The notes under the pieces: generated by a model
The model's database searches: none
What the model was told of the DNA's origin: nothing
Seen by the model: only the letters and a program-made list of their open reading frames with translations
Made by a program: the position numbers and the translations under genes
Assembly (NCBI RefSeq): GCF_005503015.1
Contig: NZ_SCOL01000001.1
Coordinates: 1,240,001-1,304,000, forward strand
Direction of reading: 5' to 3'
Length of the DNA stretch: 64,000 nucleotides
Source: Bacillus sp. E(2018)
Lineage (GTDB): Bacteria > Bacillota > Bacilli > Bacillales > Fictibacillaceae
Shown here: positions 34,508 through 43,970 of the stretch, piece by piece
How positions within the stretch are numbered: position 1 is the first letter of the stretch
Layout: each line of letters begins with the position of its first letter

Positions 34508-35842
34508 TTAATACATGCTCATATATTGTTCGCGTTCCCAAGGGTGAACTTGTGTGCGGAACATATCCCACTCGATCTCTTTCGCTTCAATGAAGTGCTC
34601 TGTAGCATGTGCTCCAAGAGCTGTTGTAAGAACTTCATTTTTGCTGAATAAAGTTAGAGCTTCTTTTAATGTTGCTGGAAGATCCTTGATACCTTCTGCT
34701 TCGCGCTCTTCTTTATCCATTACATAGATGTTTCTATCGATTGGTTTTGGAGCGTTTAACTTGTTCTTGATTCCATCAAGACCAGCTGCAAGCAATACTG
34801 CCATAGCAAGATAAGGGTTAGCCGTTGGATCAACGCTTCTTACCTCAATACGAGTACTGATGCCACGAGAAGCTGGAATACGAATAAGTGGGCTTCTGTT
34901 TTGCATAGACCAAGCAACATAACAAGGAGCTTCGTAACCAGGTACTAGTCGCTTATAAGAGTTTACAGTAGGATTCGTGATCGCTGTGAAATCTTGTGCA
35001 TGCTTTAAGATACCTGCTAGGAAATGCATAGCTGTCTCACTTAATCCTGTTTCAGACTTTGCATCATAGAACACGTTTTCTCCATCCTTAAATAGAGACA
35101 TGTTCGCATGCATCCCTGAACCGTTCACTCCAAACAATGGTTTAGCCATGAATGTTGCATGAAGACCATGTTTACGTGCGATCGTTTTAACAGCTAACTT
35201 AAATGTTTGAATGTTATCACATGTGCTAACCGCATCAGCATATTTAAAGTCGATCTCATGCTGACCAGGTGCTACTTCATGGTGAGAAGCTTCGATTTCA
35301 AAGCCCATATCTTCAAGTTCTAACACGATATCTCTACGGCAGTTTTCACCAAGATCGGTTGGAGCCAGGTCAAAATATCCACCTTTATCGTTTAGTTCTA
35401 GAGTCGGCTCACCCTTCTCATCATTCTTGAACAAGAAGAATTCAGGCTCAGGTCCAATGTTGAAATCGGAGAATCCTAGGTCTTCCATTTCTTTTAATAC
35501 ACGCTTTAAGATTCCACGTGGATCACCATCAAACGGGTTTCCATCAGGCATAAAGATATCACAGATCAAACGTGCAACTTTGCCTTTTTCAGAAGTCCAT
35601 GGGAAAATCATAAATGTATCTAAATCAGGATAAAGATTCATGTCTGATTCTTCAATTCGAACGAATCCTTCAATAGAAGATCCGTCAAACATCATCTTGT
35701 TATCTAAAGCTTTTTCAAGCTGACCGATTGGAATCTCAACATTCTTGATAACACCCAATAAATCAGTAAATTGTAGACGGATAAATCTTACGTTTTCTTC
35801 TTTTACCATTCTTAAGATATCTTCTTTAGTGTACTTAGACAA
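34508..35842 (-). CDS. glnA: Glutamine synthetase type I
   Basis: ATP-dependent glutamine synthesis, 444 residues, the usual size of the Bacillus enzyme. [40 protein letters not shown] and NRSPLIRIP are the metal, glutamate and ammonia site motifs. TTG 35842 follows AAAGGAGGAG. It is the second gene of glnRA, regulated by GlnR; the feedback-inhibited enzyme also controls GlnR and TnrA in B. subtilis. Confidence 0.97.
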   Translation of the reverse strand: MSKYTKEDILRMVKEENVRFIRLQFTDLLGVIKNVEIPIGQLEKALDNKMMFDGSSIEGFVRIEESDMNLYPDLDTFMIFPWTSEKGKVARLICDIFMPDGNPFDGDPRGILKRVLKEMEDLGFSDFNIGPEPEFFLFKNDEKGEPTLELNDKGGYFDLAPTDLGENCRRDIVLELEDMGFEIEASHHEVAPGQHEIDFKYADAVSTCDNIQTFKLAVKTIARKHGLHATFMAKPLFGVNGSGMHANMSLFKDGENVFYDAKSETGLSETAMHFLAGILKHAQDFTAITNPTVNSYKRLVPGYEAPCYVAWSMQNRSPLIRIPASRGISTRIEVRSVDPTANPYLAMAVLLAAGLDGIKNKLNAPKPIDRNIYVMDKEEREAEGIKDLPATLKEALTLFSKNEVLTTALGAHATEHFIEAKEIEWDMFRTQVHPWEREQYMSMY

Positions 35843-35916
35843 ATCTTTCTCCTCCTTTAAATATAAAGCGCCTGGTTATGGCGATTGTTCACATCGTAAG
35901 TATTATTAAATGATCT

Positions 35917-36318
35917 TTAATGAAAAAACCTGGAAAGTTCTCCTTGAATCAATGAGGTTTTTCCATGTCTGCCAGCATGAATCAATTCCCTTTTTAACCT
36001 GCGATGAAGCGCAGATTCGGAAATTTGTTGAACACCTTGCACATTCGGCTGGTTCTTAATTAATTCTGCTGCCTGTTCATTCAGTTCAAAGACTCGTTTG
36101 ATTCCGGCTAAGTTTACGCCTTGCTCAAGAAGTGCTTTGATCTCAAGAAGTTTATCAACATCATTAAATGAAAATAAACGACGGTTCCCTTCAGTTCGTG
36201 CAGGATGAATAAGATCATGCTCTTCATAATAACGAATCTGACGAGCTGATAGTTCAGTCAGCTGCATGACGATGCTGATGGGGAACAAAGGTAAGTTCCT
36301 ACGATTCATATCGTTCAT
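35917..36318 (-). CDS. glnR: MerR-family nitrogen repressor GlnR
   Basis: A 133-residue MerR-type regulator: PISIVMQLTELSARQIRYYEEHDLIHPART is the winged helix-turn-helix, followed by a dimerisation helix. The short C-terminal region ends GKTSLIQGELSRFFH, where B. subtilis GlnR contacts glutamine synthetase. ATG 36318 follows AAGGAGG. It is autoregulated through the two boxes upstream. Confidence 0.95.
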   Translation of the reverse strand: MNDMNRRNLPLFPISIVMQLTELSARQIRYYEEHDLIHPARTEGNRRLFSFNDVDKLLEIKALLEQGVNLAGIKRVFELNEQAAELIKNQPNVQGVQQISESALHRRLKRELIHAGRHGKTSLIQGELSRFFH

Positions 36319-36348
36319 ATTGCCTACCTCCTTTCAACTTCTTTTTAT

Positions 36349-36400
36349 ATCTTATGTCACAAAAGCTCACATGTCAATCCTAATGTTAGAAAAATTAACA
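36349..36400 (-). promoter_or_regulatory. glnRA promoter with two GlnR/TnrA boxes
   Basis: Two exact TGTNA-N7-TNACA sites are present: 36384-36400 and 36355-36371. On the minus strand the promoter reads TTGACA (36377-36372), a 17-base spacer and TAAGAT (36354-36349). The spacer is exactly the downstream box, so GlnR binding would block polymerase; this is the arrangement known in B. subtilis. Confidence 0.88.
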
Positions 36401-36410
36401 TCATAACAAA

Positions 36411-36438
36411 AAAGAGGCTTTCTGCCTCTTTTTCTTGT
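36411..36438 (-). terminator. Terminator-like hairpin after ynbB
   Basis: AAAGAGGC and GCCTCTTT pair around TTTCT, followed by a T-run in the minus direction. Confidence 0.8.
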
Positions 36439-36454
36439 TTCTTTTAAGGATAAG

Positions 36455-37723
36455 TTATCTACTAATAAGCCCTTGTGTTAAAAGTTCATCGACAGCTGAT
36501 AATACGGCAATCTTAACATGTTCATACGTTAGCCCACCTTGCACGAACGCTATGTATGGCGGTCTGATTGGACCATCTGCTGTTAATTCAATGCTTGCTC
36601 CTTGAATAAAAGTACCTGCTGCCATGATCACATCGTCTTCATAGCCAGGCATATAATCAGGATATGGAATGGCATAAGAGTTGATCGGTGATGCTTTTTG
36701 TATAGCTTGACAGAATTTAATCATTCGGTCGCGATCTTTAAAGATGACAGATTGAATTAGATCCGTTCTCTTCGCATCATATGCCGGACGCGTTTCCATT
36801 CCTAGTTCTTCTAAGAATGCAGCTGTAAACACTGCACCTTTTAATGCTTGAGCTGTTACGTGAGGTGCTAGAAAGAATCCTTGGTACATTTCTTGAAGAC
36901 TGTAAAGAGATGCCCCTGCTTCACGGCCGATACCAGGAGAAGTTAGTCGATACGAAATTCTATTGACTAACTTCTCTTTTCCAGCGATGTAACCACCTGT
37001 TTTAGCTAGACCACCACCAGGATTTTTAATCAGGGAGCCAGCAATAATATCTGCTCCTGCTTCAATCGGTTCTCTCTCTTCAACAAACTCGCCATAACAA
37101 TTATCAACAAAAACGATCACATCTGATTTAATCTCTTTCACGAAAGAAATCATCTCTTCTATTTCACTCACTGTGAAAGAAGGGCGATCCGCGTATCCTT
37201 TTGAACGTTGAATACCGATCACTTTCGTTTTTTCAGTAATCGTACGCTGAACTTCCGAGTAATCTATAGTCCCTTCAGGAGTCAGTTCAACATGTTGATA
37301 CGAGATGTTGTAATCTTTTAATGACCCTTCCCCTGTTCCCCTGATCCCTACGATTTCTTCAAGCGTGTCATAAGGTTTACCAGTGATATAAAGCAGTTCA
37401 TCTCCAGGACGGAGCATTCCGAATAAAGATAGCGTGATCGCATGAGTACCAGAGATGATTTGCGGTCTCACGATTGCAGCCTCGGCTCCAAAAACATCCG
37501 CATACACTTTCTCAAGAGTATCTCGACCAGAATCATCGTATCCATATCCGGTTGAAGGATGAAAATGGTGATCGCCTACTTGGTTATTTTGAAAGGCTTT
37601 CAACACCTTTAACTGATTAAATTCACTTTTCTCATCAATTAGTTTATGTTGTTCTGCAATTCGTTCTGTTACTTTTTTAGTAGTATTTTTAAGTACGTCT
37701 TCATTTTGAAACTGTGAATACAT
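36455..37723 (-). CDS. ynbB: PLP-dependent YnbB (aluminium resistance/methionine gamma-lyase family)
   Basis: A 422-residue PLP enzyme. HFHPSTGYGYDDSGRDTLEKV near residue 50, FVDNCYGEF (PLP Asp) and IAGSLIKNPGGGLAKTGGY (PLP Lys near residue 230) match the YnbB family. The reaction is not established. ATG 37723 lies one base past the hflX stop; its AAAGGAG site is in the last hflX codons, so the two are coupled. Confidence 0.88.
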   Translation of the reverse strand: MYSQFQNEDVLKNTTKKVTERIAEQHKLIDEKSEFNQLKVLKAFQNNQVGDHHFHPSTGYGYDDSGRDTLEKVYADVFGAEAAIVRPQIISGTHAITLSLFGMLRPGDELLYITGKPYDTLEEIVGIRGTGEGSLKDYNISYQHVELTPEGTIDYSEVQRTITEKTKVIGIQRSKGYADRPSFTVSEIEEMISFVKEIKSDVIVFVDNCYGEFVEEREPIEAGADIIAGSLIKNPGGGLAKTGGYIAGKEKLVNRISYRLTSPGIGREAGASLYSLQEMYQGFFLAPHVTAQALKGAVFTAAFLEELGMETRPAYDAKRTDLIQSVIFKDRDRMIKFCQAIQKASPINSYAIPYPDYMPGYEDDVIMAAGTFIQGASIELTADGPIRPPYIAFVQGGLTYEHVKIAVLSAVDELLTQGLISR

Positions 37724-37724
37724 G

Positions 37725-38981
37725 TTATTCTCCTTTGTTGCTGATGGACGGAATGGAAGAGGAAGATAACGCGTATCCCTTGCATTCATAGACCAATTCT
37801 TCTTTATTGAATTCTTGTGTGATAAGTATCGTTTCTCCACGAAGTTGTGATAGAAGCTTACCGTCATGTGCCGGAACTTTTACCTCATAAAAAGTCATCT
37901 GTTTCATCACTTCTTTTTCAATCGTTTCAAGTAATAAGGAAATATCATTATTCTCTAACGCAGAAATCGATATGGATGGACTCTCAGGGATAAAATCTTC
38001 ACCAAACTGATCTTTTTTATTATAAACAGTGAGCATCGGAATATGAGATGCCTTTAGATCATTTAAAATACGTTTGACCGTTTGTTCATGTTGGTTACGA
38101 TCCTCACTAGAACCGTCGATCACATGGATAAGAAGATTAGCTTCAGCTGCTTCTTCTAGTGTAGATCTAAAGGCTGCGATCAACGATGTAGGAAGATCTT
38201 GAATAAAGCCTACCGTATCCGTTAACAGCATCTGAAACCCACTCTTCAGTTTAACTTTTCGAGTTAACGGGTCAAGCGTTGCAAATAATTGATCTTCTTC
38301 GTAACTATCAGCTTCTGTTAGTTTGTTAAAGATCGTTGACTTTCCTGCGTTCGTATAACCAACAAGAGCTGCTTGAAAAGCACCTTGGTGTTTGCGTCTT
38401 TCTCGATATCTTTCTCTATGGCTTACGACTGAATTGATCTGTGTTTTTAGTTCGTGTATGCGAAAGCGAATATGACGTCTATCTTTTTCGAGTTTGGTCT
38501 CACCAGGACCACGAGTTCCTATCCCACCACCTAACCTTGAAAGACTAGCACCTATACCTGATAAACGAGGCAGTAAGTATTCTAATTGAGCAAGTTCTAC
38601 TTGCAATTTCCCTTCCCTAGTCTTCGCACGTTGTGCAAAGATGTCTAATATGAGCTGTGTACGATCAATGACTCTTGCGTTGAAATGAGACGATAAGTTA
38701 CGAACTTGAGAAGGAGATAACTCACTGTTAAAAATAATGATATCTGCCTCAAGCTCTTCTTCTAGTGTAATGATCTCTTCAACTTTACCTTTTCCGATAA
38801 ATGTAGCTGAATCATAACGGTCCCTTTTTTGCGTAACAACCGCACAAACAGTTCCTTGAGCCGTTTTTGTTAAAGATTTTAGTTCTTCCATTGAATAAAA
38901 AAAACGCTCGTCGTTCTGCCGTGGAAGCTGACATCCGACGAGTATCGCTTTTTCATGAACTGAATCATTGTTTTTGTTCAA
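37725..38981 (-). CDS. hflX: Ribosome-associated GTPase HflX
   Basis: A 418-residue GTPase. An N-terminal HflX domain and basic coiled linker ([15 protein letters not shown]) precede the G domain with [12 protein letters not shown] near residue 210, [10 protein letters not shown] and YNKKDQ. HflX splits stalled ribosomes, especially under heat or antibiotic stress. Start is TTG 38981 behind AGGGATCG. It precedes ynbB as in B. subtilis. Confidence 0.94.
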   Translation of the reverse strand: MNKNNDSVHEKAILVGCQLPRQNDERFFYSMEELKSLTKTAQGTVCAVVTQKRDRYDSATFIGKGKVEEIITLEEELEADIIIFNSELSPSQVRNLSSHFNARVIDRTQLILDIFAQRAKTREGKLQVELAQLEYLLPRLSGIGASLSRLGGGIGTRGPGETKLEKDRRHIRFRIHELKTQINSVVSHRERYRERRKHQGAFQAALVGYTNAGKSTIFNKLTEADSYEEDQLFATLDPLTRKVKLKSGFQMLLTDTVGFIQDLPTSLIAAFRSTLEEAAEANLLIHVIDGSSEDRNQHEQTVKRILNDLKASHIPMLTVYNKKDQFGEDFIPESPSISISALENNDISLLLETIEKEVMKQMTFYEVKVPAHDGKLLSQLRGETILITQEFNKEELVYECKGYALSSSSIPSISNKGE

Positions 38982-39020
38982 ATTTGCGATCCCTGCTTTC
39001 CATAGTCTCCTCTCATCATA

Positions 39021-39974
39021 TCAAATCGAATCCCGTTCTTCTAGCACTAGGTCATCACTTTGAATTGTCATCAATGTTCTTCTATCTTGATTGCTTTCGT
39101 TCAAGAGCCTGACTGATTGTCTTCTGACCGCTTTTTCAACCATATTCCGAATGTATCTTCCGTTCGAAAACGAACTTGGATTGCTTTGTTTTATCCGTTC
39201 GATGTGACTTTTTAGCTTCCATTCACAATCTCTTGTTAACACGTATTCTCTTTCTGTGATCATTCTCTTTGCAATATCCATTAGTTCTTCTACCGAATAA
39301 TCAGGGAAAGAAATAACAAGTGGAAATCTAGAAGGTAAACCCGGGTTAAGTTTTAAAAACCGATCCATTTCTTTTGGGTATCCAGCCAAAATCAGGATGA
39401 AATCATGCTGTTGATCTTCCATAGCTTTTACGAGCGTATCGATCGCCTCTTTACCAAAGTCTTTCTCTCCACCACGGCCTAGTGAATACGCTTCGTCAAT
39501 GAACAATATCCCCCCGCTAGCTTTCTTTAAGAGCTCGCGTGTTTTTTGAGCGGTATGCCCAATATATTCTCCAACTAGATCTGCCCGCTCGGCTTCGATA
39601 AGATGGCCTTTCGAGAGGACTTTCATCTCATGAAACAAAGTCCCTAATTTTCTTGCTACGGTCGTCTTTCCGGTGCCTGGGTTACCTTTAAATAACATGT
39701 GAAGAGCTTGCTTTTCAGCTTTTAACCCTAACTCTTGACGGCATTTATTAATATGAAGCCATGCATAGATCTCTTTAACATGAAATTTTAAGTCTTCCAT
39801 TCCGACTAAGCGGTTCAAATCTTTTTCCATCTTGATAAGAGGTTGGTGCTTTTCAATTGTTTTTTCTTTTTTTCCTGCAAGTGCTGCTCCGTCATCGATC
39901 TTTGATTTTTCATTCGCTTGATTTAAGACGATATTGATCTGCCTTTGCTTTTTAATCGCAATAGGTTCATTCAA
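39021..39974 (-). CDS. spoVK: Stage V sporulation AAA ATPase SpoVK
   Basis: A 317-residue CbbX-like AAA ATPase: FKGNPGTGKTTVARKL (Walker A, near residue 90), GGILFIDEAYSLGRGG (Walker B) and LPSRFPLVISF with the arginine finger region. Required for spore maturation in B. subtilis. TTG 39974 is six bases from AGGTGG; an ATG at 40001 has no such site. Confidence 0.9.
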   Translation of the reverse strand: MNEPIAIKKQRQINIVLNQANEKSKIDDGAALAGKKEKTIEKHQPLIKMEKDLNRLVGMEDLKFHVKEIYAWLHINKCRQELGLKAEKQALHMLFKGNPGTGKTTVARKLGTLFHEMKVLSKGHLIEAERADLVGEYIGHTAQKTRELLKKASGGILFIDEAYSLGRGGEKDFGKEAIDTLVKAMEDQQHDFILILAGYPKEMDRFLKLNPGLPSRFPLVISFPDYSVEELMDIAKRMITEREYVLTRDCEWKLKSHIERIKQSNPSSFSNGRYIRNMVEKAVRRQSVRLLNESNQDRRTLMTIQSDDLVLEERDSI

Positions 39975-40248
39975 AAGGAACCACCTCACTTTGCCAGTCA
40001 AATCATAATACGCAGCAACATCCGGTCTCGTGACAAATGCCTATACGATTTGTTGATCCACTGTTATCAACTTATGTTGAAGTCTTATGATCTACTACAA
40101 AGACAAGCTTTGTTTTTAGTAGGAATATGTATTAACAGATTTGTAAGCGTTTTCTATTTTCAGATGAATAAAAATACTCAAGTATGCAGGATTTCCGTGT
40201 TATGTTAAATACTGTGAAAAAAGTACGAATTGAATGGACGAAGTATTT

Positions 40249-40872
40249 ATGAATATTAAATTACAGAAAAGCTTGTTCATACTAGTCGGATTGTTTTTAA
40301 CAGCGATTGGTATAAAATTATTAAACATACACACGTTAACGTTTGGCGGTACAGCAGGGATCGCTACACTCGTTTCATTCATGACGAATTGGACATGGGG
40401 CATTCTATTCTTAATCGTCAACTTACCCTTCTTTATTCTATCGATAAAAAAACTGGGGTGGAATTTCTCACTTCTAACGTTCCTTTGCATCATACTCATC
40501 TCTGCCATCTCAGATTTAATGGATTATCTTACTCTTCCTCTATTCTCGCCGATCGCTGCTGCGATCGTTGCCGGAAGTCTGATAGGCATAGGTGTTAGTT
40601 TTGTATTAAATTCCGGGGCTTCATTAGGTGGCATTCACATTCTTGCTCTATATTTAGAACAAAAATCTAATATTAATCGAGGAATATCCTTGTTTGTTAC
40701 AGATTTTATGATTGTATCATCTGCTATAGTCATGTTTGGATTTAGAAATGCGTTAATTTCAATCATCGCAATTACTGTTGCTTCCTTCTTAACAGGAAAA
40801 TTAAAAAGCACAATCAAAGATTCGGCAGTCGAGTATCAAACTTCAGATTCAGAATCGCTTCAAAACAGCTAA
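40249..40872 (+). CDS. YitT/YczE-type membrane protein
   Basis: About 207 residues with five membrane segments; TFGGTAGIATLVSFMTNWTWGILFLIVNLPFF is split by loops as in YitT family proteins, and LNSGASLGGIHILALYL is another family landmark. It lacks the usual long C-terminal cytoplasmic domain. Start is ATG 40249 with a weak GGACGAAG site; ATG 40234 is possible. Function unknown. Confidence 0.75.
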   Translation: MNIKLQKSLFILVGLFLTAIGIKLLNIHTLTFGGTAGIATLVSFMTNWTWGILFLIVNLPFFILSIKKLGWNFSLLTFLCIILISAISDLMDYLTLPLFSPIAAAIVAGSLIGIGVSFVLNSGASLGGIHILALYLEQKSNINRGISLFVTDFMIVSSAIVMFGFRNALISIIAITVASFLTGKLKSTIKDSAVEYQTSDSESLQNS

Positions 40873-40906
40873 GAGGATTCTCCATCACAGGAGAATCCTC
40901 TTTTCA
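40871..40906 (+). terminator. Terminator after the YitT-like gene
   Basis: AAGAGGATTCTCC and GGAGAATCCTCTT form a perfect 13-bp stem with ATCACA loop and T-run. Confidence 0.9.
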
Positions 40907-41001
40907 TTTTTTCAAAAATATATTAATTAACATATTATATATTATGTTAACTTATTGTCTATACATGTCATTTTCTGCGCTTGCTTAGGAAATAAAAGTA
41001 T

Positions 41002-41580
41002 CTATTCGTATAGATCATCTCGATTATGATTCATCTCTTCATGCATGTCTTGCCTCTCAGTGGATTTTAATTGCCCTTTTAATGGCTTTATTTTTCCGAT
41101 TAAAATCCCTAGCTCATTATAAACTCCACTTTTTGAGTCATGTTTGCTATGTGACGCAGTATTTCCTAACCTCTTGATTTGCTCTATCTTATCTGGATCG
41201 GTGGTAATGGCTGCATTTCTACCATGTGCATTTCCTTTTAAACCGTTATAAACCGCTTTGCGCAGCTGGTCGTTTTCTTCACCCGGTGAAACAGGCTTAT
41301 CAGGAACGATCCCAACTAGTGTATAAATACCACTTACAATCACATACGCCTTATCCACTCCGTTTACTTTTTCAGCAAGCTGAACAAGATCTTTTGATTG
41401 ATGAACTTCATCAGACTTTTCTACAACTAGCGGTGAATCTATCTGTGTATTCGGTTTTCGTTCTGATGTATCATACTTTACTTGCTCCGTATCCAGGGTT
41501 TCATCTCCCGAACCGGTTTTGCCTGAACATGCAGTTAAGAAAAGAACCGAAGATAGAACGAGCATTCCTAATTTCCACAT
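41002..41580 (-). CDS. YhcN/YlaJ-family sporulation lipoprotein
   Basis: A 192-residue lipoprotein with signal MLVLSSVLFLTAC. The C-terminal half (LAEKVNGVDKAYVIVSGIYTLVG ... NAAITTDPD) is the YhcN/YlaJ domain of forespore or spore-cortex proteins. ATG 41580 is six bases from AAGGATGG. It stands alone. The exact spore function is not known. Confidence 0.78.
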   Translation of the reverse strand: MWKLGMLVLSSVLFLTACSGKTGSGDETLDTEQVKYDTSERKPNTQIDSPLVVEKSDEVHQSKDLVQLAEKVNGVDKAYVIVSGIYTLVGIVPDKPVSPGEENDQLRKAVYNGLKGNAHGRNAAITTDPDKIEQIKRLGNTASHSKHDSKSGVYNELGILIGKIKPLKGQLKSTERQDMHEEMNHNRDDLYE

Positions 41581-41683
41581 ATCTAACCATCCTTTTTTTC
41601 TATAGTTTCCATTGGACATTGTAGAAATATGCAAAAAAAAGACGCTTTGTTATAATGGGAAAAAGAGGTTATAGGAGGCAATT

Positions 41684-42673
41684 ATGGAAGAATATCCACA
41701 CTTACCCGAATATGCCGATTCATATATTGTTTACTTGCAGAAGAAAGATCGAACAAAGAGCACGATCAAAAGATATTATTATGATCTTTTAGATTTTTTT
41801 GCGTGGGTTAGAGTGATGAAGGATAATGATGATATACATACTGTACAACAATTAGATGCTCCAACATTAAATGAATATTTTCTTTTTCTTTCCGAACAAC
41901 GAGAATATCGAACCGCTACTACAAAAAGAGTTTTTACAGTTATAAAAAGCCTCTTTTACTTTCTGCACGCCAATAGGAAGATTGCATATAACCCTTTTTC
42001 TGAACTGGAACAAACCCTTAAAGAAGATACTCAATTTAAAGATGAGGATTTTATTTCAGATGAGGAATATAGAATACTTTTTCAAACATTATCTTCCTAC
42101 GAGGGGTTGACGGAGAAACAGCAAAAATATAGACACCTCTTGATCAAACGAAACGAAGCAATCCTTTCACTTCTCTACCGCTATGGCATCACACTGCAAG
42201 AAATCACAAATATAGAAAGTAAACATGTTCATTTTACACAACATGAATTAACTGTGATCAACAAAAAGGAAACAAGACTGATCTCACTTGACGATGAGAC
42301 ACACCAACTGTTATATCAATACAAAGAAGATATACCAGAAAGCATAAGGCCGAGAAATTATTCTTCAGATCGTTTTTTTATCGCTTTTGATTATCAAAGA
42401 GGAACGTATCGGTTTGATTATGGAAAGTATGAGCCAAAACAGTTAACGGTTATTGCTATTCAGAAGATGCTGAGACAAGAGATTCGTCGCTCTGGCCTAA
42501 GAGAAGGAATAAGCTCCCAACACTTAAGAAGAACAGCTATCTTAAATCTTTTAAAAGAAGGAAAATCTGAGGAAAATGTACGTTTATGGTTTGGACTAAA
42601 ATCTAATCTTACTCTAAACCGATATGAATCCTATCTAGAAGCAACTAAAATGAGGATGGATAAACAAAAATAG
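41684..42673 (+). CDS. Tyrosine-recombinase-like protein with altered active site
   Basis: A 329-residue protein with an N-terminal SAM-like core-binding domain (residues 10-105) and a C-terminal catalytic-fold domain. By alignment of the motifs the first Arg is Thr170 (YGITLQEI), the HxxR His is Gln279 while Arg282 stays (SQHLRRTA), and the second His is Leu305 (WFGLKSN); Tyr314 is kept. It may be DNA-binding but catalytically dead. No att repeats or phage genes are near. ATG 41684 follows AGGAGG. Confidence 0.8.
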   Translation: MEEYPHLPEYADSYIVYLQKKDRTKSTIKRYYYDLLDFFAWVRVMKDNDDIHTVQQLDAPTLNEYFLFLSEQREYRTATTKRVFTVIKSLFYFLHANRKIAYNPFSELEQTLKEDTQFKDEDFISDEEYRILFQTLSSYEGLTEKQQKYRHLLIKRNEAILSLLYRYGITLQEITNIESKHVHFTQHELTVINKKETRLISLDDETHQLLYQYKEDIPESIRPRNYSSDRFFIAFDYQRGTYRFDYGKYEPKQLTVIAIQKMLRQEIRRSGLREGISSQHLRRTAILNLLKEGKSEENVRLWFGLKSNLTLNRYESYLEATKMRMDKQK

Positions 42674-42696
42674 AAAGAATCTATGCGTATCATTTA

Positions 42697-42742
42697 AAAA
42701 CTCCCTATCAACCTTATTGTAGGTCTATAGGGAGAGTTTTTT
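42697..42742. terminator. Terminator between the recombinase-like gene and hfq
   Basis: CTCCCTAT and ATAGGGAG pair at the core with flanking A and T runs on both sides; both converging genes can use it. Confidence 0.8.
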
Positions 42743-42979
42743 TTATTCATTTGTATTTGCAGAAGACAAATCGACATTTCGGTGCGGGGTAAACGTTGAA
42801 ATGGCATGCTTGTATATAAGGTGCTGTTTTCCTTCTGCCTCTAGTACAACCGTAAAGTTGTCAAACCCCTTCACTAAACCTTTAAGCTGAAAACCATTCA
42901 GCAAATATACGGTCACATAAATGCTTTCGCGACGTAACTGGTTTAAGTAATGATCCTGTAAATTGATTGATTGCTTCAT
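42743..42979 (-). CDS. hfq: RNA chaperone Hfq
   Basis: A 78-residue Sm-like protein: [24 protein letters not shown] is Sm1 and IYKHAISTF is the Hfq-specific YKHA motif. ATG 42979 follows GGAGG. It lies directly downstream of miaA, as across Bacillus. Confidence 0.96.
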   Translation of the reverse strand: MKQSINLQDHYLNQLRRESIYVTVYLLNGFQLKGLVKGFDNFTVVLEAEGKQHLIYKHAISTFTPHRNVDLSSANTNE

Positions 42980-43010
42980 GTGAACAGATCCTCCTCTTTG
43001 GGCATTACCC

Positions 43011-43961
43011 TTATACATTCTCGGAAATTTCTAATTTCCCTTCAACAAAGTACTGAATTTCTTGAAATTTTTTGTGAAAGGGATCTTTGTCCATATTAAA
43101 CCATTCTACATCCATCTGATTGCGAAACCATGTGTATTGTCTTTTTGCATATCTTCTGGAATCTCTTTTTAACAAAGTGATCGCTTCTTCTAAAGTACTT
43201 TCCCCTGAAAGATATGGAAAAAACTCTTTGTAGCCTATCGCTTTGGCGGCCAAACTGTTCGTTATGTCCTGTTCAAAGAGCATTCTCGCTTCATCAAGTA
43301 CTCCATGTTGAACCATAAGGTCCACTCTTTCGTTTATACGTTTGTATAAGAGCTCACGTTCCATCGTCAACCCAATTAAAGCTAATTGATACAGAGACTC
43401 CTCATTGCTTCCATTCTTTCCTTGTTCAAGTGAGGGGGCATTCCCTGTAGAATAGTAGATTTCCAGAGCTCTGATCACTCGCTGTACATTGTTTGGATGA
43501 ATCTCTTCAGCACGCTGTGGATCCACTTTTAGCAATTCTGCATGCAGGGCATCGGAACCTTCGATCTCAGATTTTCGTTGAAGCTTTTCTCGCAGCTGGT
43601 TATTTCGGCTTGCTTCAGAGAATTCATAGTGATGAGTGACAGCTCTAACGTACAACCCCGTTCCACCTACAATAATTGGAACCTTACCTCTTTGATTTAT
43701 CTCTGATAATCGTTCCCTTGCCAGCTTCTGAAACTCAGCAACTGAAAACGATTCGGTTGGATCTTTAATATCGATTAAATAATGAGGAATACCTTCTTTT
43801 TCTTCCTCTGTAATCTTGGCTGTTCCGATGTCGAGACCTCTATAGATCTGCATAGAATCGCCGCTTATGATCTCACCATCGATCGCTTTAGCTAGTTCTA
43901 TACTGGTTTTTGTTTTTCCAACAGCCGTTGGGCCTACGATCACTACTAATTTTTCCTTCAT
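43011..43961 (-). CDS. miaA: tRNA dimethylallyltransferase MiaA
   Basis: Adds the isopentenyl group to A37 of tRNAs reading UNN codons; MiaB at 50031 then methylthiolates it. The 316-residue protein has [43 protein letters not shown] and [10 protein letters not shown]. The gap to mutL is 9 bases and to hfq 31 bases. Confidence 0.96.
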   Translation of the reverse strand: MKEKLVVIVGPTAVGKTKTSIELAKAIDGEIISGDSMQIYRGLDIGTAKITEEEKEGIPHYLIDIKDPTESFSVAEFQKLARERLSEINQRGKVPIIVGGTGLYVRAVTHHYEFSEASRNNQLREKLQRKSEIEGSDALHAELLKVDPQRAEEIHPNNVQRVIRALEIYYSTGNAPSLEQGKNGSNEESLYQLALIGLTMERELLYKRINERVDLMVQHGVLDEARMLFEQDITNSLAAKAIGYKEFFPYLSGESTLEEAITLLKRDSRRYAKRQYTWFRNQMDVEWFNMDKDPFHKKFQEIQYFVEGKLEISENV

Positions 43962-43970
43962 CGTTTACTC

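Noticed and set aside
34293..34571. Short minus-strand frame between lexA and glnA
   Set aside because: It overlaps the glnA terminator and coding end, with no ribosome site or recognisable family.
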